Below, in pieces: positions 50,650 to 61,386 of a DNA stretch of 64,000 nt. Numbering within the stretch: position 1 is the stretch's first letter; the number at the start of each line of letters is the position of its first letter. A program made the translations under genes and the position numbers. Location: the NCBI GenBank assembly GCA_036169595.1, contig CM069765.1, forward strand, positions 4,746,001 to 4,810,000, given 5' to 3'. The notes beneath the pieces were generated by a model, which was given only the letters and a program-made list of their open reading frames with translations, searched no databases and was not told the origin of the DNA. Origin of the DNA: Dictyostelium firmibasis. Its lineage: Eukaryota; Evosea; Eumycetozoa; Dictyosteliales; Dictyosteliaceae.

Positions 50650-51058
50650 ATTTAAATATATATATGATAATATAAATTAAAAATTTAAATAATTAAATTA
50701 TATTTTATATTAAATATATATATTTAAATTGGTCCCAACCCGCCCTCCCTTAGTCGGAATTCCATATAAATCAAATTGTTTTCAATATTTAGTGCCACTA
50801 TTTATACTGTTTTTACTTTCTGAAAAATTTCTCAAAACTCAAAAAAATAGGTGCGTGACACGTGGCAACTTTTTTCAAACTCGAAATTTTTCATTTTTTC
50901 AATAATTTTTTCGAGCTAAAATATCTCCAGAAAATTCTCTTGAATTTCTCTGAAAATTATCTTAAATATTTGGGAATTTCAAATAAATAAATGTATTCAT
51001 AAATTTAAATATATATATTTAATATAAAATATAATTTAATTATTTAAATTTTTAATTT

Positions 51059-51177
51059 AATTTAAAAGAGTTTTCGTCGAAAATTTGATATGTTTTACAA
51101 AAATTAAATTTAAATCTGTGAAAGTACACCGTACTTAATTTTTGAATTTGATTTCTACAATTTACTGTAAACACCTC
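51059..51177 (+). mobile_element. HARB-4, outer transposase-side end
   Basis: AAAAGAGTTTTCGTCG through ACTGTAAACACCTC at 51177. It is the remainder of HARB-4 after DIRS-beta b and is followed by the ATT duplication. Confidence 0.85.
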
Positions 51178-52274
51178 ATTAAAGTTGCACCTGCACCTGA
51201 TTCTGATGCATCTGTTGTTAGAACATAATCGTAACTTGGAAACAGACTTATTTCTTTTCCATTCCATTGGTTTAAGAGAGTTAACCAATTTGAAATTTCT
51301 TTCTTGACATCTTGAGAAATTGGAAATGATTGATCCCAATTTCCATTTGCTAGTTTCAGACTTTGACAATGAAACTTGTTTGTTTGACGAGTGTACAAAC
51401 GGAATGGTATTACTGCATCTTTCAATGCAATCAGTTTTCCTTTTAAACCAGCTAACTTTCTTAGAGTACAAGTTTCTAGTTTTAGAAAGTTTCTTATATC
51501 TTTGATGATACTCTTCTTCTTTTCTTTTGGAACAAGTAGCTTCATTGATATTGAATCGATTTGTAATCCTAGAAACGTTATTGATTGAGTTGGCTCGAGG
51601 ACACTCTTTTCTAGATTTAACTTGAATCCGAGTTTGACTAACAGATTCATTGTTTGGTTGAGGTTGTTTAAACATTCTTCCTTTGTTGAACCAACGATTA
51701 GAAGATCGTCTAAGTAGGCGATTACGGAAATGTTGATATCTCTCAGCATTCGGAGTACTGGTCTCATTAACATTGCAAAGATTCGAGGAGCTGACGATAA
51801 CCCGAATGGCATTGTTCTCCATCTGTAATGAGTTCCTTTCCAAACGAATCGGAATAAATCTCGATAACTTTCGTCGACTAAAACATGGAGATAAGCTTTC
51901 TTGATATCGAGTTTTACCATGTAGTAACCTTGTTTTACTATTGAAGACAGATTCTTTAGACCTTCCATCTTGAATGATTGATTTTTGATAAAAAGGTTTA
52001 ACCTCTTTAGATCTAGTACTGGACGATGTAAATTCGTTCCAGCTTTTGGAACCGTAAACACGTTGGAGTAAAAAACGAGTTGGGAGTGACGGTTTGGAAG
52101 TACTTGTTCTATTGCATTGTCTTTTAATAAATCTTGTACTTCGTTTGTGATACAATCTGATTTCGGACCCTCTGGAATTGAAATCGGAATTGGGTTCAGC
52201 ATCGGTTTGAAGTTTGAAAGTAGTGGAACCTTTAATCCGTTTACTACTTCTTGACAAAAGTTTGGAAGACCCAA
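51162..52274 (-). pseudogene. DIRS-beta RT, 5' part of the interrupted gene (copy c)
   Basis: RT is open from L(G)LPNF to ATLM with LDIKKAY and YLDD, and then enters the HARB-4 end (last codons MRCLQ come from HARB). The 3' part of the gene is at 42288-43089. Substitutions include SSIVKQ and IFAMLM. Confidence 0.85.
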
Positions 52275-53389
52275 TTCTTTCCAAACTTGTTTGAAGTGGA
52301 CGAGACGTCCACCTACTGGTAAGTTTACTTCTTGTTCTTCTGAAAACGATAATTGGTACCGTTTCCAGACTTGGTATTGCTGCTACCTGATGCAGCATTA
52401 CTTTGGGATCCATTGAAGTTGTTGGATCGGCCATTACTCCCACTACTGGACTTGTTATTCGAACTACTACTTCCAGTAGTGTTATTACCACCTGTATTGG
52501 TTGATTTCTTAAAGTTTGACTTTGATTGATTGTTAACCTTTAGCAATGATTGTTTGGCTTCATTGTTCTTTCTGATTGACTTTGCTAACTTTCTTACACG
52601 TTCAGATTCGGTATCATCAAACATCTTTGGAGTGTCTTTGATCTTGATTGGTTGGACCACTTCGGAACCGTAGATTTCTTTTGAGATATTGTTACGACGA
52701 ACACGAGCTAATGTTGCTTGAGCACTAACAACTAACTGAATAGACGAGTCAGCTAAGTAACCTAAGAGTTCGGTATCGATATCAGTTTTATCGGATGATA
52801 TCATACTTGAAAGTAAAAGTATTGGTTTCAAAATATCATTGATTCTCTTTTCGACAATGTACAAGTCAGTATCATTATTCTTGAGATTCGATGAAGCAGA
52901 TATACCTTCTGGAGTACCGAATGGAGCTACATTCACTTGGAAGTTAGATGGAAAGCAAAAGATCTTGTTAACATCAGCGATTTCGTTCTTCTTAAGGATA
53001 CATTTTTCTTCAACTAACAAACCTTGATTATTGATTAAATGTTTGTAGTTAGCAAGCAATGACTCTGATAGTTGATAATCAGTTGGAACATCGACTGGAT
53101 CGACAGATTCATCATCACCTTGTTCATTCTCAGTTTCAGATTCATCATTAGAACGTTGATTATCAGAGTTACCGTACGACTCTCTGATTGGCTCTTTCAT
53201 ATATCTGGTAAAAGCTAATGAGAGATTGGAGATTTGATCCTCAAGCGATTTAATTCTAGTTTCATAAGAATTAGAATTATTTTCGGTAGAGCTACTAGCG
53301 TGGTTATTATTATCGGTGGTAGACATTATTTTATTGATATCTAAAATTATTTTTATAGAGATAGAGAAAAAATATTAAATTAATAAAAG

Positions 53390-53425
<36 letters not shown>

Positions 53426-53747
53426 ATTTGTATAAATTATGTGTGTATCTTAAATATATATAGGAGGAATTCCCAAATAAAATAAATCAAATTGTTTTCA
53501 ATATTTAGTGCCACTATTTATACTGTTTTTACTTTCTGAAAAGTTTCGCAAAACTCAAAAAAAAATAGGTGCGTGACACGTGGCAACTTTTTTCAAACTC
53601 GAAATTTTTCATTTTTTCAATAATTTTTTCGAGCTAAAAAACCTCCAGAAAATTCATTTGAATTTCTCTGAAAATTATCTTAAATATTTGGGAATAATCA
53701 AATAAATAAATGTATTCATAAATTTAAATATATATATGATAATATAA
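51178..53747 (-). mobile_element. DIRS-beta copy c, 5' part with left ITR
   Basis: It contains RT, ORF1 and the left ITR (about 53440-53747), minus. It ends at 53747, where TE-A3 resumes with TTTCCCTTTGAATTTG. Confidence 0.88.
52325..53326 (-). CDS. DIRS-beta ORF1, Gag-like protein (copy c)
   Basis: 333 aa, intact, with its own ITR promoter upstream on the minus strand. It is near-identical to copy b (TRIKSLED for TRMKSLED, DDESVDP for DDESIDP). The leader contains a long T/A run at 53391-53420. Confidence 0.8.
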   Translation of the reverse strand: MSTTDNNNHASSSTENNSNSYETRIKSLEDQISNLSLAFTRYMKEPIRESYGNSDNQRSNDESETENEQGDDESVDPVDVPTDYQLSESLLANYKHLINNQGLLVEEKCILKKNEIADVNKIFCFPSNFQVNVAPFGTPEGISASSNLKNNDTDLYIVEKRINDILKPILLLSSMISSDKTDIDTELLGYLADSSIQLVVSAQATLARVRRNNISKEIYGSEVVQPIKIKDTPKMFDDTESERVRKLAKSIRKNNEAKQSLLKVNNQSKSNFKKSTNTGGNNTTGSSSSNNKSSSGSNGRSNNFNGSQSNAASGSSNTKSGNGTNYRFQKNKK

Positions 53748-54167
53748 ATTTCCCTTTGAATTTGAAGTTCACCATCTCTTATAAATCCCATTATTATTTC
53801 TTCTTCACTTCTCTGAACTTGATTGTTTCTTATTTCAGATGGTACAATATATGGTTTTTTAAAATTAATTGGTTGGTTGAAATAGTAACACACATGACAA
53901 TTCGGTGCACATCTGTTTTGGTGCAATTCCAAACGTTTTTCATGTTTATTCCTGTATCCAGTGTCTAAAAATCTGCTGTTGCAAGGGTCGTGTCTGCAAG
54001 TATACCAGTTTGGTATTTGGTTAGATATTGGATGTTGATTTACAGGTACATTTACACCAACCACATTGGACAAACGTGGTGTATGAAATTTCAGGTTCAA
54101 ACTCAACATTGCTTGGCTGAGTACTATTCAAACTTGGTTGAGAATTGGTTGGAACATCATCATCCTC
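53748..54167 (-). mobile_element. TE-A3, part 2 (exon 1, zinc-finger part)
   Basis: It codes on the minus strand for TCRHDPCNSRF ... HQNRC, the first zinc-finger-like motif of TE-A. Compared with TE-A2 it lacks 6 bp (SYTATPRL region) and has changes such as S to L in DTGYR's upstream residue. It is cut by TE-B2 at 54168. Confidence 0.8.
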
Positions 54168-54953
54168 CCCTCCGGTTTTTAGTATTGATAAGTTCATATT
54201 AAAATGACCAATAATCTGGTGCATTCGATTTTATTTGTTATATAACCCGGGAAAAAATTAATTTAAAAATAAAAATAAAAATAATTAAAATTTAAATTAA
54301 AAAAATATTTTTTTTATTTTTTTATTTTTTTAGATCTTGCGGAGTTTTGAAAAGCCTTATCAACACTCCAAAATAACCATGTCATAACAGAACAACAGGC
54401 CCTTTCATTATGATAAGGTATCTTCTTGGGTTATATGAGTGTTTTAGATGTTTTTAATCAATAACTATGAAAAAAAAGTAATAATGTCATTTTAAATGGT
54501 GATTTTTTTTTTTTTTTTTTTTTTTTTATGAGTAAAAATTTTTTTTTTTTTTTTTTTATATGTAAATTTTTATTATGTATTAATAATTATTCAAAAAAAA
54601 ATTAAATAATAAAATATAAAAAAAATAAATATAAATAGGAAATTGTAAATGGTAAATATTTTTTTTTTTTTTTACAAAAATTTCACTCGCATATTCACAA
54701 ACGGCTTCTTTCATTTGGCAACTGAGAACATATGTAAATTTTTTGATTTCCATCACTCCACTTCAAGATTTCATACATCCCACCTACCACACTCTCAAAT
54801 TTTTTTGAAATAAATTTTTGCTGCTCGTCAGGAATATTTTTTTTTATTTTTTATTTTTTTTTATTTTTTTTTTCATTTTTTTTGAAACTATACAAATAAT
54901 AACAATATATATAATAACAAGATTATATTTTACAGGTGCATTAGTTCATTTTA

Positions 54954-55083
54954 AAATACATTTATATTAATGTACATACAACTTGTAGATTGACCTATTT
55001 TAAAATTTTAAAATAAACAATATTGTATATAAATTTTAAAATAGGTCAATCTACAAGTTATATACATTAATATAAATGTATTT
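54954..55083. repeat. Large inverted repeat (about 53-55-bp arms, 22-bp loop)
   Basis: The arm at 54954-55008 (AAATACATTTATATTAATGT...) is the reverse complement of 55031-55083 except for a few bases near the middle (GTACATACAACT versus GTATATAACT). It would form a long hairpin. Confidence 0.85.
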
Positions 55084-55099
55084 CTTTTTTTTAAAAAAA

Positions 55100-55700
55100 T
55101 TCATACCTACTTAATTTTTAATATATATTCTATTTCTTCATATATAGATGACCATCTGTATCCATAATGGTTGCAGGCCAATATAATCTTACTAAAATTT
55201 TTGGTAAACAGATGAAGACATTCTTAAAGTAGTACCAGTGTTAGATGAAGAAGAAGGTGTATTTCGTGGTGATGAAGAATAGGTAGTATTAGTAGCAGTG
55301 GCAGTTGTAGTAGTGGTATTGGATGATGAAGCAGGTGTATTAGATGATTGTGATGAAGAAGTAGGTGTATTAGATGATTGTTATGAAGAAGTAGGTGTAT
55401 TAGATGATTGTTATGAAGAAGCAGGTGTATTAGATTGTGGTGATGAAGAAGAGGTAGTAGCAGTAGCAGTAGCAGTAGCAGTAGCAGTAGCAGTAGCAGT
55501 GGTAGGGTAGTGGTGATATTGGATGATCTTGATAAAGAGGCAGGTGTATTCAATGGTGGTGATGATGAAGAGGTAGTAGAAGTAGTATTGGTATTATTTA
55601 AAGAGAGTTTGTTATTGTGATGAAGAAGCAGGAGTATTGGATGATCATGATGAAGAAGCAGGAGTATTAGATGGTGGATCAAGAGGTAGTAGCGGTGGTG
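55100..55700 (-). pseudogene. TE-A/TE-B-like transposase exon remnant inside TE-B2
   Basis: On the minus strand, Ser/Thr/Pro/Asn-rich low-complexity sequence is followed by LYWPATIM and, one frame away, GYRWSSIYEEIEYILKIK with a GTAGGT donor after it (55119). TE-A exon 3 ends FWPAVVVGYKLSTTYNEIEYLLKFE at the same position. It is a frameshifted piece of a related transposase, opposite in direction to the exon remnant at 55870-56060. Confidence 0.55.
55327..55450 (-). repeat. 30-bp tandem repeat, four units
   Basis: Units starting at 55331, 55361, 55391 and 55421 read G(T/C)AGGTGTATTAGATGATTG followed by TGATGAAGAA-type sequence. They encode a repeated Ser/Asn/Thr/Pro decapeptide on the minus strand. 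Confidence 0.8.
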
Positions 55701-55869
55701 AAGCAGGAGTAGTGATGATCTTGATGAAGAAGCAGGATTATTGGAAGGTGATGGATGAAGAGGTAGTAGTAGTAGAAGTGTATTGGTATTATTTAAATCA
55801 AATAGATTTCTGAATTCAATATTTGACGATCCAAAAACGTATTAATGGGTGATGCATCATCATCATTAT

Positions 55870-56069
55870 CATATGAATAATTGTGATCTTCACTAACCAT
55901 TTACAAATTGATCATCAATTTTCTCAAAACCAATATCAAAATCAAAGTCAAAATAATAATAATCAAAACTAAAAACAATCCAGATGATAACCAGGATGTC
56001 TACGAAGACGAAGACGATGAAACAGAGATAGAGATTGGAATGAGGAACTATTTGATCAAATAGTTCCTC
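55870..56069 (+). pseudogene. TE-B last-exon remnant with fold-back
   Basis: Plus-strand sequence from CAAAATCAAAGTC to GAGGAACTATTTGATCAA matches the acidic C-terminus of the TE-B gene (reverse complement of about 61395-61560). A perfect 28-bp palindrome (GAGGAACTATTTGATC / GATCAAATAGTTCCTC) at 56042-56069 then turns it back. Outer arms at 56012-56029 and 56083-56100 pair as well. Confidence 0.65.
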
Positions 56070-56398
56070 AACCCAATCTTCCATCTCTGTTTCATCGTCT
56101 TTATTGTATCAATATTTCAAATATAATACCATTTGTCAAAAAAAATAAAAAAATAAAAAAATAAAAAAAAATAAAAAAAATAAAAAATAAAAAAAAATAA
56201 AAAAAAATAAAAAAAAATAAAAAAATTAATTTTAATTAAAATATGAGATTTTTATTTTTAAAAAACACAAATTTTAATTTTTTCGATTTAAATTTTATAT
56301 TTTTTAATTAAATTATGCCGTTTCGCGTGCAGATCGATTATTTTTGCTGAACAAACCAATGCACCAAAGACACCATAAAAATACTTTATTTCGGAGGG

Positions 56399-56911
56399 AT
56401 CAGCAGCAATCAATAAATAATTTAATCCACCACCACCACCACCACCACCACCACTACTACTACTACTATTTCCAACAGAGCAATAATAATTCAACAATAT
56501 AATTAAAAAAATTAAATAATTTATTTTCATTTTCATTAAAATAATAACAATAATATTACAAAAAAAAAAAAAATCACAAAAAAAAAAAAAAAAAAAAAAA
56601 TAACCAACAAAAAAAAAAAAAAAAAATTTTAATTTTAAAAAAAAATATAAATAAAAATTAATTATTAACCGATTCAGTTTGTGATAAATCTTTACACGGA
56701 CTGAATCGGTTGAAAAATACACTTTTATTTGAATTTTTAGGAGACGGCAGGTTGCGAAGATTTCAGGTGGTATATGTCGAAATCTTCCCACAATTTTTAT
56801 ATGAGAAACTTTTTTTTTTTTTCAAAGTTAATTTTTACATATTAAATTTTTATGAGACCCCACTTAACACTTGTAAAAACCCACGGCAGGGGGAGAAGAT
56901 AATTTGCAGTG
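56399..56911 (-). mobile_element. TE-A3, part 3 (5' end with start codon and terminus)
   Basis: It matches 38092-38581 of TE-A2: MKMKINYLIF start at 56538, Ser/Gly run, homopolymer A tracts, AACCGATTCAGT palindrome and CACTGCAAATTATC terminus at 56911. The coding segment continues into TE-B2 and stops. The right flank is DIRS-beta d ORF1. Confidence 0.85.
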
Positions 56912-59900
56912 TCTCCAATCTCTCATTAGCTTTTACCAGATATATGAAAGAGCCAATCAGAGAGTGGTACGGTAACTCTGATAATCAACGTTCTAATGAC
57001 GAATCTGAAACTGAGAATGAACAAGGTGATGATGAATCTATCGATCCAGTCGATGTTCCAACTGATTATCAACTATCAGAGTCATTGCTTGCTAACTACA
57101 AACATTTAATCAATAATCAAGGTTTGTTAGTTGAAGAAAAATGTATCCTTAAGAAGAACGAAATCGCTGATGTTAACAAGATCTTTTGCTTTCCATCTAA
57201 CTTCCAAGTGAATGTAGCTCCATTCGGTACACCAGAAGGTATATTTGCTTCATCGAATCTCAAGAACAATGATACTGACTTGTACATTGTCGAAAAGAGA
57301 ATCAATGATATTTTGAAACCAATACTTTTACTTTCAAGTATGATATCATCCGATAAAACTGATATCGACACCGAACTCTTAGCTGACTCGTCCATTCAGT
57401 TAGTTGTTAGTGCTCAAGCAACATTAGCTCGTGTTCGTCGTAACAATATCTCAAAAGAAATCTACGGTTCCGAAGTGGTTCAACCAATCAAGATCAAAGA
57501 CACTCCAAAGATGTTTGATGATACCGAATCTGAACGTGTAAGAAAGTTAGCAAAGTCAATCAGAAAGAACAATGAAGCCAAACAATCATTGTTAAAAGTT
57601 AACAATCAATCAAAGTCAAACTTTAAGAAATCAACCAATACAGGTGGTAATAACACTACTGGAAGTAGTAGTTCGAATAACAAGTCCAGTAGTGGGAGTA
57701 ATGGCCGATCCAACAACTTCAATGGATCCCAAAGTAATGCTGCATCAGGTAGCAGCAATACCAAGTCTGGAAACGGTACCAATTATCGTTTTCAGAGAAC
57801 AAGAAGTAAACCTACCGGTAGGTGGACGTCTCGTCCACTTCAAACAAGTTTGGAAAGAATTGGGTCTTCCAAACTTTTGTCAAGAAGTAGTAAACGGATT
57901 AAAGGTTCCACTACTTTCAAACTTCAAACCGATGCTGAACCCAATTCCGATTTCAATTCCAGAGGGTCCGAAATCAGATTGTATCACAAACGAAGTACAA
58001 GATTTATTAAAAGACAATGCAATAGAACAAGTACTTCCAAACCGTCACTCCCAACTCGTTTTTTACTCCAACGTGTTTACGGTTCCAAAAGCTGGAACGA
58101 ATTTACATCGTCCAGTACTAGATCTAAAGAGGTTAAACCTTTTTATCAAAAATCAATCATTCAAGATGGAAGGTCTAAAGAATCTGTCTTCAATGGTAAA
58201 ACAAGGTTACTACATGGTAAAACTCGATATCAAGAAAGCTTATCTCCATGTATTAGTCGACGAAAGTTATCGAGATTTATTTCGATTCGTTTGGAAAGGA
58301 ACTCATTACAGATGGAGAACAATGCCATTCGGGTTATCGTCAGCTCCTCGAATCTTTACAATGTTAATGAGACCAGTACTCCGAATGCTGAGAGATATCA
58401 ACATTTCCGTAATCGCCTACTTAGACGATCTTCTAATCGTTGGTTCAACAAAAGAAGAATGTTTAAACAACCTCAACCAAACAATGAATCTGTTAGTCAA
58501 ACTCGGATTCAAGTTGAAACTAGAAAAGAGTGTTCTCGAGCCAACTCAATCAATAACTTTTCTAGGATTACAAATCGATTCAATATCAATGAAGTTACTT
58601 GTTCCAAAAGAAAAGAAGAAGAGTATCATCAAAGATATAAGAAACTTTCTAAAACTCGAAACTTGTACACTAAGAAAGTTAGCTGGTTTAAAAGGAAAAC
58701 TGATTGCATTGAAAGATGCAGTAATACCATTCCGTTTATACACTCGTCAAACAAACAAGTTTCATTGTCAAAGTCTGAAACTAGCAAATGGAAATTGGGA
58801 TCAATCATTTCCAATTTCTCAAGATGTCAAGAAAGAAATTTCAAATTGGTTAACTCTCTTAAACCAATGGAATGGAAAAGAAATAAGTCTGTTTCCAAGT
58901 TACGACTATATTCTAACGACAGATGCTTCAGAATCAGGTGCAGGTGCAACTTTAATGAAAGACAACAAAGTCATCAAAACTTGGTCGTTCCAGTGGTCAG
59001 AAGTCCAATCAAACATGTCATCGAACCGTCGAGAAATGGTTGCTCTACTAATGGCATTTCAGACTCTATGTCGGAAGTTGAACAATTGCAATCTAAAGAT
59101 TCAAACCGACAACACAACAACTCTCTCGTATGTCAATCGCCAAGGTGGTCAGATTCAAGATCTATCGATTCTCTTCGAACAGCTCTGGAAACAATGTCTC
59201 AAGAAGAAAAATCAATCTGATTGGGGAACACATTCCAGGATTCTTCAATGTCAAAGCCGATCACCTCAGTCGTCTATCAGAGACGAATCACAAATCATCC
59301 AAGCCGATCAAGAGTTACAACTGGCAACTCAAGAAAGAAGTATTCAATCGAATTCAACTTCAATTCGGTCAAATTCAAATGGATCTATTTGCTTCACACT
59401 TCAACCATCAAACAATCAATTACTCAACCATGAAAATGAATGCTCTGCAACTCGATTGGAGTCAGTGGAATCAATGTCTAGCGTTCCCACCTCCAATACA
59501 TTTGCCTTCTGTGATGGAGAAGATGAACTTATTGAGTTCGAAGATGGTTTCTATAATACTGATCTTCCCGATTTGGAGATCAGCAACTTGGTATCCGATG
59601 ATTCAAGCTCAAGTTCCTCGTCATCATCGCCATCTGTTTCCTCAAGTACTGGGTACGTTTCAAGAAGTATTGACAAAAGAATCAATAGAGTCAATACCAA
59701 TTCAAATTCAGCAACGATGGAAACTGGGGATTATTCGACTTTCCAATCTCATGTAAAGTCAATAATTAAAACAAGTAAATCGAGTACTTCGAATTTGTTT
59801 ATGAACTCTTGGCAACCATCAACCTTAAAGGTCTATGATTCAAACTACTCAAAGTTCCATTTCTTTTGTTTTTTAAATCGTTTGGATCCATTAAAGATTA

Positions 59901-60236
59901 CTCTGGTAGTTTTAATGGACTATTTGACCTATTTATTCAAGCTACAACCTCCGTTAGCTTATTCAACAATTAACAGTCATCGTTCAATGCTTAATCAGTT
60001 ACTCATTCTTAGAAATCAATCTGAAATAGTTAATGATCCATTCATATCAAGAATAATGACTGGTATTCACAAGTTACGTCCGAGTAACTCAAAGTATAAT
60101 GAAATCTGGAATGCAAATCAAGTTTACAAATACTTATCTACAATCGACGTTTATCCAAAGTTTACATACTCTGTTCTTCTACATAAGACTTTTGTTCTTT
60201 GTAAAATGTTTGGTTTAGCAAGGTCATCTGACTTGG
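56912..60236 (+). mobile_element. DIRS-beta copy d, interrupted and deleted
   Basis: It begins inside ORF1 (TCTCCAATCTCTCATTAG, matching 46822) at the TE-A3 terminus. It ends after LARSSDLV, where about 490 bp of recombinase and spacer are missing and the complementary region/right ITR follows directly at 60237. Confidence 0.85.
56912..60236 (+). pseudogene. DIRS-beta ORF1, RT/RNase H and recombinase remnants (copy d)
   Basis: ORF1 lacks its start and has a 9-bp in-frame deletion (GYL) near 57380. A 1-bp loss at 57795-57800 (CAGAGAAC for CAGAAGAAC) fuses ORF1 into the recombinase frame. An extra A at 59205-59210 shifts RNase H. LDIKKAY, YLDD, TTDAS and DLFAS are still visible, but the recombinase has lost HxxR and Tyr. 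Several copy-specific substitutions suggest an older copy. Confidence 0.85.
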
Positions 60237-60597
60237 TATATATATTTTATATTAAATATATATATTTAAATTGGTCCCACCCGCCCTCCCTTAGTCGGAA
60301 TTCCATATAAATCAAATTGTTTTCAATATTTAGTGCCACTATTTATACTGTTTTTACTTTCTGAAAAATTTCTCAAAACTCAAAAAAATAGGTGCGTGAC
60401 ACGTGGCAACTTTTTTCAAACTCGAAATTTTTCATTTTTTCAATAATTTTTTCGAGCTAAAAAACCTCCAGAAAATTCATTTGAATTTCTCTGAAAATTA
60501 TCTTAAATATTTGGGAATAATCAAATAAATAAATGTATTCATAAATTTAAATATATATATTTAATATAAAATATAATTTAATTATTAAATTTTTAAT
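60237..60597 (+). mobile_element. DIRS-beta copy d complementary region remnant and right ITR
   Basis: TATTTTATATTAAATATATA, then TTGGTCCCACCCGCCCTCCC, TATTTATACTG, TGACACGTGGCA and the AT-rich outer end at 60597. It matches 50700-51058. It has no coding sequence. Confidence 0.85.
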
Positions 60598-61091
60598 TGA
60601 ATACTTCTTTCTTGAGTTGCCAGTTGTAACTCTTGATCGTCTTGGATGATTTGTGATTCATCTCTGATAGACGACTGAGGTGATCGGCTTTGACATTGAA
60701 GAATCCTGGAATGTGTTCCCCGATCAGATTGATTTTTCTTCTTGAGACATTATTTCCAGAGCTGTTCGAAGAGAATCGATAGATCTTGAATCTGACCACC
60801 TTGGCGATTGACTACGAGAGAGTTGTTGTGTTGTCGGTTTGAATCTTTAGATTGCAGTTGTTCAACTTCCGACATAGAGTCTGAAATGCCATTAGTAGAG
60901 CAAGCATTTCTCGACGGTTCGATGACATGTTTGATTGGACTTCTGACCACTGGAACGACCAAGTTTTGATGACTTTGTTGTCTTTCATTAAAGTTGCACC
61001 TGCACCTGATTCTGATGCATCTTTTGTTAGAACATAGTCGTAACTTGGAAACAGACTTATTTCTTTTCCATTCCATTGATTTAAGAGAGTT
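60598..61091 (-). mobile_element. DIRS-beta RNase H fragment (minus)
   Basis: It matches the region of 42700-43089 and 51178-51265 with the HARB-4 site empty (TTTCATTAAAGTTGC), so it carries the uninterrupted target. It is cut by TE-B3 at 61092. It is probably the host element into which DIRS-beta d inserted, since its left border is at ATTCAAT. Confidence 0.8.
60598..61091 (-). pseudogene. DIRS-beta RNase H remnant
   Basis: It contains SNRREM and KADHLS segments in the RNase H frame. A 1-bp deletion at about 60812 (GACTACGAG for GACATACGAG) and an extra A in the run near 60734 break the frame. Both ends are truncated. Confidence 0.75.
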
Positions 61092-61386
61092 CCCTCCGAA
61101 ATAAAGTATTTTTATGGTTTCTTGGGTGCGTTTGTTTGTTCAGCAAAAATAAACGATCTGCGCGCGAAACGGCATAATTTAATTAAAAAATAAAAAATTT
61201 AAATCGAAAAAATTAAAATTTGTGTTTTTTAAAAATAAAAATCTCATATTTTAATTAAAATTAATTTTTTTATTTTTTTTTTGTTTTTTTTTTATTTTTT
61301 TTTTTTTTATTTTTTTTTATTTTTTTTCATTTTTTTTTTTTTTTATTTTTTTATTTTTGACAGATTGTAGCATAGTTGAAATATTA

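Larger units (their letters stand above)
46331..51058 (+). mobile_element. DIRS-beta copy b, complete
   Basis: The left ITR is about 46331-46600, the three ORFs are all intact, the internal complementary region is 50648-50729 and the right ITR about 50760-51058. It is inserted in HARB-4 with no target duplication beyond a shared TTT. It is the best candidate in the window for an active DIRS-beta. Confidence 0.9.
54168..56398. mobile_element. TE-B2: rearranged CCCTCCG-ended element (2.2 kb)
   Basis: Termini are CCCTCCGGTTTTTAGTATTG (54168) and CCCTCCGAAATAAAGTATTT (reverse strand from 56398). They match TE-B1 and TE-B3 respectively. Its removal rejoins TE-A exon 1 exactly (CATCATCCTC / ATCAGCAGC), without target duplication. 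The interior has remnants on both strands, a 130-bp inverted repeat, a fold-back and a 30-bp tandem repeat. It is non-autonomous. Confidence 0.78.

Noticed and set aside
40907-53747. Dismissing the nested structure as a misassembly
   Set aside because: Every inner element can be removed to restore an exact host sequence, with 3-bp duplications for HARB. That is hard to obtain by chance joins, although long-read confirmation remains desirable.
56710-59220. A single 836-residue fusion protein in DIRS-beta d
   Set aside because: It arises from a 1-bp deletion that joins ORF1 to the recombinase frame and includes translated TE-A terminus. It is a pseudogene artefact.
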